Assembly: GCA_009919275.1 (NCBI GenBank)
Contig: RGCG01000008.1
Location: 1 to 46,203, forward strand
From: Actinomycetota bacterium
GTDB lineage: Bacteria > Actinomycetota > Acidimicrobiia > Acidimicrobiales > Ilumatobacteraceae
DNA: 46,203 bases
Direction: 5' to 3'
The notes below the pieces were generated by a model. That model had not been told where the DNA came from, ran no database searches, and saw nothing but the letters and a program-made list of their open reading frames with translations. The translations under genes were made by a program, and so were the position numbers. How positions within the stretch are numbered: the first letter of the stretch is position 1; the number at the start of each line of letters is the position of its first letter. Positions 22,945 through 32,060 of the stretch are shown piece by piece.

Positions 22945-23967
22945 ATGGTCGCCAATCTCACCGTCAACGTTGCGTGGATCGTCCTTGCGGCCATCGTGGT
23001 CGCGTGGGTGATCTATGCCGCGTTCAATATCCGTGGCTCGCGCCGCGAGTACGGCTCCGAGATCGAACTCGCAGCCAACCGCAAGCCCTATTACGACGAC
23101 GAGGTGCTCGAGGGAAAGAAACTCGAGCGCACCCAACTTCTGGGTCTTGCGTTCCTTGCCGTCATCACCATCTCGCTCCCTCTTTATTGGGTGCTCGAAC
23201 CGAGCCGCCAGTCCAATGCCGAATTCGGGTGGAGCAAGCGTTTCGCCAGTTGGGGTGGCAAGTTGTTCGACGTCACCGCAAATGGCGGCTTCAATTGCGC
23301 CGGGTGTCATGGCGGTATGAAGGCCAACGGCGGTAACGCTCCGTTTGCCGTCACCGACCCGAAGACTGGTGAAGTGAAAGCGGTCAGCTGGAAGGCGCCC
23401 GCGCTCAACACCGTGTACCAGCGCTTCTCTGAATCCGAGGTTCGGTTCATTCTCGAATACGGACGTCCGTTCTCGCCGATGTCACCGTGGGGAACCGTCG
23501 GTGGCGGTCCGATGAACGAACAGCAGATTCAGACGCTGCTCGACTATCTCAAGAGCATCCAGCTGCCTCTCGAAGAAGGCAAGATGTCAAAGGTCAAGAC
23601 AGGCGAAATCCAGGCCGAGGCCGAACGCTTGGTCAAGTCGGGGGCCTACAAGTCGGTCGGCGAGGCGCTTTTCAACCTCGACCTCGATGGCGGCGCGTAT
23701 TCGTGTGCACGGTGCCACACCAAGGGTTGGTCCTACGGCGATGCCCAGACGACCGGCGGTGGTGCATTCGGACCGAACCTCACGGGTGGCTCGACTGTCC
23801 GTCAGTTCCCGAGCCAGGACGACATGATCGCTTTCATCAAGAACGGTTCGGAGCTTGGCAAGAAGTACGGCGAGCAGGGCCAGGGCAGCGGACGCATGCC
23901 CGGCTTCGGTGCGACGTACACCGATGAACAAATCAAGGCGATCGTTGAATACGTGAGGGGTCTCTAG
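22945..23967 (+). CDS. Diheme cytochrome c subunit
   Basis: A 340-residue membrane protein with two N-terminal helices (about 7-27 and 64-84) and two periplasmic cytochrome c domains, with heme sites Cys118-X2-Cys121-His122 and Cys254-X2-Cys257-His258. It probably plays the role of the QcrC-type diheme cytochrome c that replaces c1 and carries electrons to the terminal oxidase. The ATG at 22945 lies 2 nt after the Rieske stop. An upstream in-frame start inside the Rieske gene is unlikely. Confidence 0.9.
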   Translation: MVANLTVNVAWIVLAAIVVAWVIYAAFNIRGSRREYGSEIELAANRKPYYDDEVLEGKKLERTQLLGLAFLAVITISLPLYWVLEPSRQSNAEFGWSKRFASWGGKLFDVTANGGFNCAGCHGGMKANGGNAPFAVTDPKTGEVKAVSWKAPALNTVYQRFSESEVRFILEYGRPFSPMSPWGTVGGGPMNEQQIQTLLDYLKSIQLPLEEGKMSKVKTGEIQAEAERLVKSGAYKSVGEALFNLDLDGGAYSCARCHTKGWSYGDAQTTGGGAFGPNLTGGSTVRQFPSQDDMIAFIKNGSELGKKYGEQGQGSGRMPGFGATYTDEQIKAIVEYVRGL

Positions 23968-24792
23968 ATGTTGTCAACTCTCCTGGCGGTCGGCTGGGAA
24001 CCCGAGATCCGCGGTGCGCTCACTGTCATCATCGGCGTCGTTGCGTTGATGGGCAGCGTGTATCTCCTTCTCGGTACCAACCTCGGCGCACGTCTTGGCT
24101 TCCTCGTCGCGCTTGCCGGGCTATTCGGCTGGATGGCGACGATGGGTGCGATCTGGTGGACCTACGGCATCGGCCTCAAGGGGCGCGAACCAACGTGGAA
24201 GCCGGCAGCCCCGATTTCGATCGTTCGTGACGCGCGATTGCTCGATCGCGCCGAGGTCATCGGTGCACCGATCAAGATCGACGCGGGTGCTGCGCCAACC
24301 GAGGTCGCCAAGGCCGCCCAGGCAGCGTTGGTGAACGAAGGTTGGACGCGTCTCGACGACGCCGACCCGCGTCGTGGCCAGGCCGTTGCCTCGGCCGACG
24401 ACATCATCCAGAACCGGGCCAAGGAATATGCGGCAGGTGAGTACACGGCGGTGTCGGTGTACGACCGGGGCGGCGAGCGGTGGCCGAAGATTTCCGATTC
24501 CCTTGACTTCACGGCGTTCTTCCACGAACCGCGCTACGCGCTCGTGGAACTGGCGTCCCTCGTTCCGCAGCGAGTCGAACCGGGCCGGGCTCCCGCACGA
24601 CCCGTCATCGACGAGTCACAGCCGCATCGATACCTGCTGATGATCCGTGACCTCGGATCAAAGCGTCAGCCTGCGGTGTTGATCACCATCGGTTCAACGA
24701 TCATCTTCCTCATCCTCTGTTGGCTTCTTCACCGTCGCGATCGGTTCGTGCGGGAGAACGTTGCGGGTGAGTTGAATCCGGCGAAGGTCTAG
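23968..24792 (+). CDS. Membrane protein of the quinol oxidase cluster, unknown function
   Basis: A 274-residue protein starting on the nucleotide after the cytochrome c stop codon. Two N-terminal helices (about 18-36 and 41-66), a soluble domain of about 165 residues with no Cys-X2-Cys-His site, and a C-terminal helix (about 235-254) with a basic cytoplasmic end. Position and spacing suggest an accessory subunit of the complex. Family not recognised. The nuo operon follows after 14 nt, so the two clusters may be co-transcribed. Confidence 0.7.
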   Translation: MLSTLLAVGWEPEIRGALTVIIGVVALMGSVYLLLGTNLGARLGFLVALAGLFGWMATMGAIWWTYGIGLKGREPTWKPAAPISIVRDARLLDRAEVIGAPIKIDAGAAPTEVAKAAQAALVNEGWTRLDDADPRRGQAVASADDIIQNRAKEYAAGEYTAVSVYDRGGERWPKISDSLDFTAFFHEPRYALVELASLVPQRVEPGRAPARPVIDESQPHRYLLMIRDLGSKRQPAVLITIGSTIIFLILCWLLHRRDRFVRENVAGELNPAKV

Positions 24793-24806
24793 GGCGGGCG
24801 GGCGTC

Positions 24807-25292
24807 GTGGGGCAGTACCTCCCGATCATCGTTTTGCTTGTCCTGGCCGTCCTCTTCGGTGCGCTCAGTTTCCTCGCGTCGGTTCTTCTTGCCCCGAAGC
24901 GTCCGAACGCTGCGAAGGAAGCGCCGTACGAGTGTGGGATCGTTCCGAGTCGTGAACCGCCGCAGCGGTTTCCGGTGTCGTTCTACATCGTTGCGATGTT
25001 GTTCATCATGTTCGACATCGAAATCATCTTCGTCTACCCGTACGCAGTCGACCGTGAGTTTCTCGGCTCGTTCGCCTTCTTCGAAATGCTTGCATTCAGC
25101 GGCGTGTTCTTCGTGGCGTTCGTTTACGTCGTCGCGCGCGGTGCGCTCGACTGGGGTCCGTTGCAGAGGGCGGGACGTACCGACTCGTCGTTTGACGGAG
25201 TCGTTTCGGCCGCCCGTACCACCACCTCGACAATTCGCAGGGTTGGCGCCGAGGGTCGTATCGAAGCCGACCAGGAAGGTGCGGCCGCCTGA
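24807..25292 (+). CDS. nuoA: NADH-quinone oxidoreductase subunit A (first copy)
   Basis: A 161-residue, three-helix membrane subunit of complex I near the quinone site. It has the conserved [40 protein letters not shown], with the mobile loop and the acidic DIE in helix 2. A C-terminal hydrophilic extension of about 40 residues is longer than usual. The GTG start has GGGCGGGCGGGC upstream. Its stop overlaps the nuoB ATG (TGATG). Confidence 0.94.
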   Translation: MGQYLPIIVLLVLAVLFGALSFLASVLLAPKRPNAAKEAPYECGIVPSREPPQRFPVSFYIVAMLFIMFDIEIIFVYPYAVDREFLGSFAFFEMLAFSGVFFVAFVYVVARGALDWGPLQRAGRTDSSFDGVVSAARTTTSTIRRVGAEGRIEADQEGAAA

Positions 25293-25876
25293 TGGGTGTG
25301 CGTGACGTTCTCGACGAGGGCCTCGGTGGCCTGCAGCACAACTTCCTCACCGGTCGCATCGAAGACCTGGTCAACTGGTCACGTTCGCGGTCGTCGTGGC
25401 CCGCATCTTTCGGTCTCGCGTGCTGTGCGATCGAAATGATGGCAACCGGCGCGGCGCACTACGACCTCGCTCGCTTCGGCATGGAGGTCTTCCGTGCGTC
25501 CCCGCGTCAGGCCGACATCATGATCGTGGCCGGACGCGTCAGCCAGAAGATGGCACCGGTGCTACGTCAGGTCTACGACCAAATGATGGAACCGAAATGG
25601 GTCATCTCGATGGGCGTGTGCGCATCGAGTGGCGGAATGTTCAACAACTACGCGATCGTTCAGGGCGTCGACCAGGTCGTGCCCGTCGACGTGTACGCAC
25701 CCGGTTGCCCACCGACGCCCGAGACTCTGATTCACGCAATCGAAACCCTTCACCAGTTGATCGAGGACGGAGAGATTCTGCGCCGTCGCAAGGAGACCGG
25801 TGCGGGCGCCAACGTCCACATCCACGAAATCCCCGCCGGATCCGTCAGCACGCCCGTCATTCTCGGAAGTCGTTGA
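25292..25876 (+). CDS. nuoB: NADH-quinone oxidoreductase subunit B (first copy)
   Basis: A 194-residue peripheral-arm subunit carrying the terminal cluster N2. The ligands are the tandem Cys44-Cys45 ([10 protein letters not shown]), the Cys of MGVCASSGG and the Cys of PGCPPTPE. The C-terminal 35 residues are a variable tail. It is coupled to nuoA by a 1-nt overlap. Confidence 0.95.
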   Translation: MGVRDVLDEGLGGLQHNFLTGRIEDLVNWSRSRSSWPASFGLACCAIEMMATGAAHYDLARFGMEVFRASPRQADIMIVAGRVSQKMAPVLRQVYDQMMEPKWVISMGVCASSGGMFNNYAIVQGVDQVVPVDVYAPGCPPTPETLIHAIETLHQLIEDGEILRRRKETGAGANVHIHEIPAGSVSTPVILGSR

Positions 25877-25878
25877 CG

Positions 25879-26382
25879 ATGAACGAGGACAGCGCAGTGA
25901 CCAACCACGCACCGGAACCGGCTCCGACCCGTTACGGCTGTCACGTCAGTGACTCACGCGGTCAGGTTGTGATTCATCCAACCCGCGACAACTACGTTGC
26001 GACGCTCAAGGCTCTTGTCGACGATTCCTTCGTCTTGTGTTCTGATCTCACGGCGGTTGACTACTCCGCCTACGCCTCGCGAGTCGGCAAGCCGACCGAG
26101 CGTTTCGAAGTGGTCCTCAACCTCATTTCGCTCGAGCGTCGCGAGCGGATTCGTGTCCGCGTCGCGGTTCCCGACGCCGATGCGACGCTGCCCTCGGCAT
26201 TCGACCTCTACCCCGGAACAGAAGCAATGGAACGCGAGGTGTTCGACATGTTCGGCATCACCTTCACCGGCCACCCCGATCTGTCGAGAATTCTCATGCC
26301 CGAAGACTGGAACGGTCACCCATTGCGCAAGGACTATGCAATCGGCCGTATTCCCGTTCAATTCAAGGGGAGCCCGTCGTGA
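25879..26382 (+). CDS. nuoC: NADH-quinone oxidoreductase subunit C (first copy)
   Basis: A 167-residue hydrophilic subunit next to NuoD. It has the family signature EREVFDMFGITFTGHPDLSRILMPEDWNGHPLRKDY. The ATG at 25879 is 2 nt after the nuoB stop. The next gene begins within its stop codon (GTGA). Confidence 0.94.
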   Translation: MNEDSAVTNHAPEPAPTRYGCHVSDSRGQVVIHPTRDNYVATLKALVDDSFVLCSDLTAVDYSAYASRVGKPTERFEVVLNLISLERRERIRVRVAVPDADATLPSAFDLYPGTEAMEREVFDMFGITFTGHPDLSRILMPEDWNGHPLRKDYAIGRIPVQFKGSPS

Positions 26383-27728
26383 CCGATCTCATCACAGCGA
26401 CGCCGGGCGCCACCGCCGAAGGCAACCAAGAGATGCGGCCGCGCAGCGAACTCACCGCACGCGAGGTGATGCGCGAAGTCGGATCCGTGCTGCGAATGAC
26501 CGAATCTCAGGCTGCTGCGCTGGCCAGCGAGAACGTCGATCCAACCGAGGTTCCCGAAGATCAGTCGATGATCATCAACATGGGTCCACAGCACCCCAGT
26601 ACGCACGGCGTTCTGCGGCTCATGCTCGAGCTCCAGGGTGAACGGGTTCTGCGATGCAAGCCGATCATCGGCTATCTGCACACCGGCATGGAGAAGACGG
26701 GCGAGGACTTGTCCTTCATGCAGGGCGGCACGAACGTCACGCGCATGGACTACCTGTCGCCTTTGAACAACGAGCTCGTCTTTTCGATGGCAGTCGAAAA
26801 ACTTCTCGGAATCGACGGCGAGCTTCCCGAGCGTGCTGTGTGGATGCGCATGTTGCTGTCTGAGCTGAATCGCATGAGCAGTCACTTGCTGTTCCTCGCG
26901 ACGAACGGCATGGACATCGGCGCGGTTTCGATGATGATCTACGGCTGGCGTGAACGTGAGGAAGTGCTTCGTTTCTTCCAGAAGGTCACGGGTTTGCGGA
27001 TGAACCACAACTTCATCCGTCCCGGTGGGCTCGCGGCAGACCTCCCCGCCGGTTGGCGCGATGACGTTCTCGAAATTCTCGAACGTCTTCCCGACCGTCT
27101 CGCCGAGTACGACATCCTGATGACCGAGCAGCCGATCTGGCGTGAGCGGTTGCAGGGTGTGGGTGTCATCACCGCGCAAGAAGCCGTGGCGCTCGGGGCA
27201 ACCGGACCGATTCTTCGTTCGACGGGTGTGCCGTGGGACCTTCGTCGCGACATGCCCTACCTGCGCTACAGCGAGGTCGAATTCGACGTGATCGTGGGCT
27301 CGTACGGCGATGCCTTCGATCGTTATGCGATTCGTCTCAACGAGATTCGCGAGTCAATGAAGATCGTGCGCCAGATTCTCGACCGGATGCCATCGGGTGA
27401 CTACCGCATCCAGGACAAGAAAGTGACACCGCCGCCTCGCGCACGTATCGACGAGTCCATGGAAGCATTGATCCACCACTTCAAGATCTTCACCGAGGGA
27501 TTCAAGGTTCCCGAGGGCGAGGTCTACGTGGGCATCGAGAGTCCCCGTGGTGAAATCGGCTGCTACATCGTCAGTGACGGTTCGTCCAAGCCGTACCGCA
27601 TACACATGCGTGCACCATCGTTCGTCAACATCCAATGTCTCCCGCACATGATGCGTGACGGTCTTGTTGCCGACGCCGTCGCGGTCATCTCCTCGGTCGA
27701 CCCCGTTCTCGGTGAGGTCGACCGATGA
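26379..27728 (+). CDS. nuoD: NADH-quinone oxidoreductase subunit D (first copy)
   Basis: A 449-residue 49-kDa-type subunit that, with NuoB, forms the quinone site. The core begins at about residue 61 (DQSMIINMGPQHPSTHG, with the quinone-contacting His-Gly). RPGGLAADLP and the C-terminal LGEVDR end are conserved. About 60 N-terminal residues before the core are an extension not present in the second copy. GTG start overlapping the nuoC stop; stop overlapping nuoE (ATGA). Confidence 0.95.
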   Translation: MTDLITATPGATAEGNQEMRPRSELTAREVMREVGSVLRMTESQAAALASENVDPTEVPEDQSMIINMGPQHPSTHGVLRLMLELQGERVLRCKPIIGYLHTGMEKTGEDLSFMQGGTNVTRMDYLSPLNNELVFSMAVEKLLGIDGELPERAVWMRMLLSELNRMSSHLLFLATNGMDIGAVSMMIYGWREREEVLRFFQKVTGLRMNHNFIRPGGLAADLPAGWRDDVLEILERLPDRLAEYDILMTEQPIWRERLQGVGVITAQEAVALGATGPILRSTGVPWDLRRDMPYLRYSEVEFDVIVGSYGDAFDRYAIRLNEIRESMKIVRQILDRMPSGDYRIQDKKVTPPPRARIDESMEALIHHFKIFTEGFKVPEGEVYVGIESPRGEIGCYIVSDGSSKPYRIHMRAPSFVNIQCLPHMMRDGLVADAVAVISSVDPVLGEVDR

Positions 27729-28339
27729 GCCGACTGACCGACACCAACGTTGCAATCGCGCACGAGATCATTGCGCGGTATCCACGCCCGAAGTCGGCGC
27801 TCATCCCGCTGTTGCACCTTTCGCAGGAACAGAACGGTTATGTCACCGACGATGCGATGAAGCACATTGCCGAACTCGTCGGCGTCACTCCTGCCGAGGT
27901 TCTCGGCACTGCGTCGTTCTACGAGATGTTCAAGTTCGAACCCGTCGGCAAGTACGTCATCAACATCTGCGGAACCATGTCATGCGCTCTCATGGGGTCA
28001 GAAGAACTGTTGCACCACGCCGAACACCGGTTGGGCGTGAAGGCCGGTGGCACGACAGCAGACGGCATGTTCACCATCGAACACGCCGAGTGCCAGGCCG
28101 CTTGCACCGAGGCGCCGTGTCTGCAGGTGAATTATCGCTACCGCTTCCGTATGACGACGCAGCAGCTCGATGTCCTCATCGACGATCTCGCTGCCGGAAA
28201 GTTGGCAGAAGAGATTCCGCCGCACGGAACACTCGCTCGCGTGCGTCAGCACATTCCCGCCGATCGTTCCGTTGGTGCGGTTCCGCCCGAGGCACCCGGC
28301 CAAGAGCCCGTCTGGATGAACGGAAAGGCCGCGCTGTGA
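27725..28339 (+). CDS. nuoE: NADH-quinone oxidoreductase subunit E
   Basis: A 204-residue thioredoxin-like subunit holding the [2Fe-2S] cluster N1a, with ligands in CGTMSC and ECQAAC. Part of the NADH-oxidising module with NuoF and NuoG. The C-terminal 40 residues are a proline-rich tail. It overlaps nuoD by 4 nt and nuoF by 4 nt (GTGA). Confidence 0.94.
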   Translation: MSRLTDTNVAIAHEIIARYPRPKSALIPLLHLSQEQNGYVTDDAMKHIAELVGVTPAEVLGTASFYEMFKFEPVGKYVINICGTMSCALMGSEELLHHAEHRLGVKAGGTTADGMFTIEHAECQAACTEAPCLQVNYRYRFRMTTQQLDVLIDDLAAGKLAEEIPPHGTLARVRQHIPADRSVGAVPPEAPGQEPVWMNGKAAL

Positions 28340-29733
28340 CCGGGACCTATGCACACGCCGCCGGGTTCTACGCCGGAGACCGTCCGAAGATCGTGACGTC
28401 GCGTTTCGAGTACGCCGATTCCCACACGCTCGAGAGGTACCTCGCGACCGATGGCTACAAGGGTCTGCGCGCTGCCTTGTCGCGATCGGCGGCCGACGTG
28501 CACGAAGAGGTGAAGAACGCGACTGTTCTCGGTCGTGGCGGCGCCGGCTTCCCGGCGGGAACCAAGTGGGGCCTCATGCCCCAGGGGAATTTTCCCCGCT
28601 ACCTCGTCGTGAACGGTGACGAGAGCGAGCCGGGCACCTACAAGGACCGTCTCCTCATGGAGCGTGACCCGCACCAGCTGATCGAGGGTTGTCTCATTGC
28701 GTGTTACGCGGCGGGATTGACGCGTTGTTTCCTCTACATCCGCGGTGAGATGGCGACCGCTCAGGAACGTGTTGCTGCTGCGCTGAACGAGGCGTACGCG
28801 GCAGGGTACGTGGGCCGCAACATTCTCGGTTCCAACTTCTCCGTCGACATCGTCCTGCACTGGGGCGCGGGTGCCTACGTCGTCGGCGAGGAAACGGCAC
28901 TGATCGAAAGCCTCGAAGGCAACCGCGGAATGCCGCGCCTGAAGCCGCCCTACTTCCCGGCAGCGATCGGTCTGTACGGCCAGCCGACAATCGTCAACAA
29001 TGTCGAAACACTGGCGAATCTTCCGTGGCTGGCGCGCAACGGTGCCGAGGCGTACACCGCAATCGGAACAAAGACGTCGCCGGGAACGCGAATGGTTGCG
29101 GTCTCGGGTCACGTCAAGCGACCCGGTGTGTACGAAATCGTCAACGGCACGACGACTTTCCGCGATCTTCTCTACGGTGACGAGTTCTGTCAGGGCATTC
29201 GCAACGGAAACAAGCTGAAGGCGTTCGTTCCCGGTGGCGGATCCGCTCCTTGGTTCCTGCCCGACCAACTCGATCTTCCCTTCGAGGCAAGCCAAGTCGG
29301 TCCGGCGGGTTCGATGCTCGGGTCGGGAGCCATCATGGTGATGGACGAAACCACCGACATTCCGCATGCCGCACTCACGCTCACCCGGTTCTACGCACAC
29401 GAGTCGTGCGGCAAGTGCACACCGTGTCGCGAGGGTGGTACGTGGCTCGAGCGAATTCTCACGCGCATCGTCGAGGGCAACGGAACCGATGCCGACCTCG
29501 AGCAACTCATCGAAGTCGGTACGTCCATCTGTCCGGGGGACTTCCCGCACGCTTCGAGCGAACGGCTCGGTCTCACCGCTGTTCCTTTCCCCTACAAGAT
29601 GACCACGATCTGTTTCGTCGGACCATCGGCGTATGCGCCGGTCAACTCGGCACTCACCCTTTTCCCCGAAGAATTCGAGTCACGCGTCACCAAGCGCAAC
29701 CGAATTCCCGTTACTGCCGTGGGTGGTGAGTGA
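28336..29733 (+). CDS. nuoF: NADH-quinone oxidoreductase subunit F
   Basis: A 465-residue flavoprotein that oxidises NADH. The FMN/NADH loop is GRGGAGFPAGTKW at 66-78, followed by NGDESEPGTYKDR and GAGAYVVGEETALIESLEG. Cluster N3 ligands are CGKCTPC plus a later cysteine. In place of the common FCALGD ending, the sequence has SICPGDFPHASSERLG and then TTICFVGPSAYAP, so which cysteine is the fourth ligand is not obvious. The GTG at 28336 overlaps the nuoE stop; a much longer in-frame reading from nuoD is a shadow. Confidence 0.94.
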   Translation: MTGTYAHAAGFYAGDRPKIVTSRFEYADSHTLERYLATDGYKGLRAALSRSAADVHEEVKNATVLGRGGAGFPAGTKWGLMPQGNFPRYLVVNGDESEPGTYKDRLLMERDPHQLIEGCLIACYAAGLTRCFLYIRGEMATAQERVAAALNEAYAAGYVGRNILGSNFSVDIVLHWGAGAYVVGEETALIESLEGNRGMPRLKPPYFPAAIGLYGQPTIVNNVETLANLPWLARNGAEAYTAIGTKTSPGTRMVAVSGHVKRPGVYEIVNGTTTFRDLLYGDEFCQGIRNGNKLKAFVPGGGSAPWFLPDQLDLPFEASQVGPAGSMLGSGAIMVMDETTDIPHAALTLTRFYAHESCGKCTPCREGGTWLERILTRIVEGNGTDADLEQLIEVGTSICPGDFPHASSERLGLTAVPFPYKMTTICFVGPSAYAPVNSALTLFPEEFESRVTKRNRIPVTAVGGE

Positions 29734-32060
29734 TGAGCACAACCGAATCAAGCGACGCCCAGGAAGTGATCGTCGATCCGAACGCGGTGACCATCAATCT
29801 GAACGGTCGCGATGTGGCGGCGCGCAAGGGCGAGTTCATCATTGCGGCGGCCGATCGTGCGGGTGACTTCATCCCGCGGTTCTGTTATCACCCAAGAATG
29901 AAATCGGTCGGCATGTGTCGTCAATGCATCGTGGAAGTCGATGGACCACGCGGGCCGATGATGGTCGTCTCTTGTATGACTCCCGTCGCCGATGGCCAGG
30001 TCGTGCGCACCGAGACCGATCAGGTGAAGCGGGCGCAAGAGGGTGTCCTCGAATTGCTTCTCGCGAATCACCCGCTCGATTGCCCCGTGTGCGACAAGGG
30101 TGGCGAGTGTCCGCTGCAAGACCAGGCGTTTTCCCACGGGCCGGGGGAGAGCCGCTATGTCGAGGAGAAGCGGCACTACGAAAAGCCGATTGCGATCAGC
30201 GACCTCGTTTATCTCGACCGCGAGCGCTGCATTCTCTGCGACCGTTGTACACGGTTCGCGAGCGACGTCGCCGGTGACCCGCTCATCTCCTTCACGCATC
30301 GTGGCAACAACACCCAGGTTCTCACGTTTCCCGACGAACCGTTTGCGTCGTACTTCTCGGGCAACACGGTGCAGATCTGCCCGGTGGGTGCACTGACGGC
30401 GAAGCCCTATCGCTTCAAGGCGCGTCCGTGGGATCTCGAGGAGACCGAGAGCACGTGCACCACCTGCGCGGTCGGCTGCCGCGTGTCGGTGCAGTCGAGC
30501 CGCGATCAGCTCGTTCGCCTGCAGGGCATCGACAACCCCGACGTTCCCGGTGAGGGAACCCTGAACTGGGGTTGGCTGTGCGATCGTGGGCGCTTCAACT
30601 TCGAGTCGATCGGAAGCGAAGAGCGTCTGACCAGTCCGATGCTGAAAAGCGACAAGGGTCTCGTCACCACTTCGTGGGCGAGCGCACTCGAAGCGGCGGC
30701 CAGGGCAATTCGACTCGCTGTCTCGTCGCGTGGAGCCGAGAGCGTCGCGATTCTCGGTGGCGCGCGTCTCGCGAACGAGGACGTTCGCGCATGGTCGATG
30801 TTGGCCGATGCGATCGGGGTTTCGTTGCGTGACCCACAGATCGACGACGGATTGCCGGCCGAGATTTTCGATCTCCCGCAAGCCTCCATCGACGATGCGG
30901 CATCAGCGGGCACGATCGTCCTTCTCGCACCCGACCTGAAGGAAGAACTTCCCGTGCTGCATCTGCGCCTCCGCGATGCGGCGACCAAACGTGGTGTGCG
31001 CATCATCGAGATTGCCCCGAAAGCATCGGGTCTCACGCGCCATGCATGGAAGTTCGTTCCCTACGAACCCGGCAACCAGGTTGCGTCGGTGAAGGCGGCA
31101 CTTGCCGATCCCTCCATCGCGACACAACTCGCCGGTGGCAACGTGGTCGTCGTTCTCGGGCGCAGCAATCTCGCCGAATCAGCCGACTTCACGCTTCAGG
31201 CCTTCAACGCCCTTGCGGCCGGGGTCCCGGCACTGCGGGTTCTTCCCGTGTTGCGACGGGGCAACGTGCGAGGTGCTCTCGAGCAGGGTCTTGCGCCGTC
31301 GTCGGGCGACGCGGGTGACATTCTCCGTGCCGCAGCCGATGGCCGAGTCGAGTGTCTGATCCTTCTCGGTGCCGATCCTCTGAGCGATGCGCCCGACGTT
31401 GACTTGGCGCGGCGTGCACTGGCTTCGGCGCGCAGCATCATCGCACTCGACACATTCCCCACGGCATCGTCGGTTCTTGCTGACGTTCTGCTTCCGGTTG
31501 CGGCATACGCCGAGCGCACGGGCAGCGTCACGAACATCGAGGGTGGAATCAGCTGTCTCTCCCAGCGCGTCACCGCCAAAGGGACCAGTCGTCCCGACTG
31601 GATGGTTGCAATCGAACTCGCCGAACGACTTGGTCATGATCTCGGCGTCACTTCGCTCACCGACCTTGCAGCGCAGCCCAACGAGTCGGGAAGTCGCACC
31701 GCGCTCAGCTCGGTAAATCTCGTTGCTCCCGACCGCAACTCCTACGACCTGCGACTCGTCGTGTCGCGGAAGATGTACGACCGCGCCGTCGGTACGGTGA
31801 CCAGCAGGTCTCTCGCGAATCTCGGTGCGGGTGCCGCCATTCACCTCAACCCGCGCGACATCGAGGCAATCGGTACGGCAGCGGGACGCGACGTGCGCGT
31901 GTCAACCTCACGGACGTCGATCGTGCTTCCGGTGCGTGCCGACGTCGGTGTGGTGAAGGGAACCGCGTGGGTTCCGTTCAACCAGCCCGGGGCCGACATC
32001 CGCGAACTCATCAGCAGCGACCAACCCGTGATCGACGTGCGAGTGGAGAACCTGAAGTGA
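29733..32060 (+). CDS. nuoG: NADH-quinone oxidoreductase subunit G
   Basis: A 775-residue electron-wire subunit. N-terminal [2Fe-2S] domain (CYHPRMKSVGMCRQC), the His-Cys [4Fe-4S] motif HPLDCPVCDKGGECPLQD, then CILCDRCTRF ... ICPVGAL. A further CTTCAVGC with a distant WLCDRGRF matches the off-pathway N7 cluster present in E. coli and Thermus but absent from many complexes. The C-terminal half is the molybdopterin-oxidoreductase-like domain. ATG at 29733 overlaps the nuoF stop (TGATG). Confidence 0.94.
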   Translation: MSTTESSDAQEVIVDPNAVTINLNGRDVAARKGEFIIAAADRAGDFIPRFCYHPRMKSVGMCRQCIVEVDGPRGPMMVVSCMTPVADGQVVRTETDQVKRAQEGVLELLLANHPLDCPVCDKGGECPLQDQAFSHGPGESRYVEEKRHYEKPIAISDLVYLDRERCILCDRCTRFASDVAGDPLISFTHRGNNTQVLTFPDEPFASYFSGNTVQICPVGALTAKPYRFKARPWDLEETESTCTTCAVGCRVSVQSSRDQLVRLQGIDNPDVPGEGTLNWGWLCDRGRFNFESIGSEERLTSPMLKSDKGLVTTSWASALEAAARAIRLAVSSRGAESVAILGGARLANEDVRAWSMLADAIGVSLRDPQIDDGLPAEIFDLPQASIDDAASAGTIVLLAPDLKEELPVLHLRLRDAATKRGVRIIEIAPKASGLTRHAWKFVPYEPGNQVASVKAALADPSIATQLAGGNVVVVLGRSNLAESADFTLQAFNALAAGVPALRVLPVLRRGNVRGALEQGLAPSSGDAGDILRAAADGRVECLILLGADPLSDAPDVDLARRALASARSIIALDTFPTASSVLADVLLPVAAYAERTGSVTNIEGGISCLSQRVTAKGTSRPDWMVAIELAERLGHDLGVTSLTDLAAQPNESGSRTALSSVNLVAPDRNSYDLRLVVSRKMYDRAVGTVTSRSLANLGAGAAIHLNPRDIEAIGTAAGRDVRVSTSRTSIVLPVRADVGVVKGTAWVPFNQPGADIRELISSDQPVIDVRVENLK

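Noticed and set aside
28246..29550. Minus-strand reading frame of 434 residues opposite nuoF
   Set aside because: Arg/Asp/Val-rich shadow of a high-GC gene with no motif; the plus strand encodes nuoF with all cofactor motifs.
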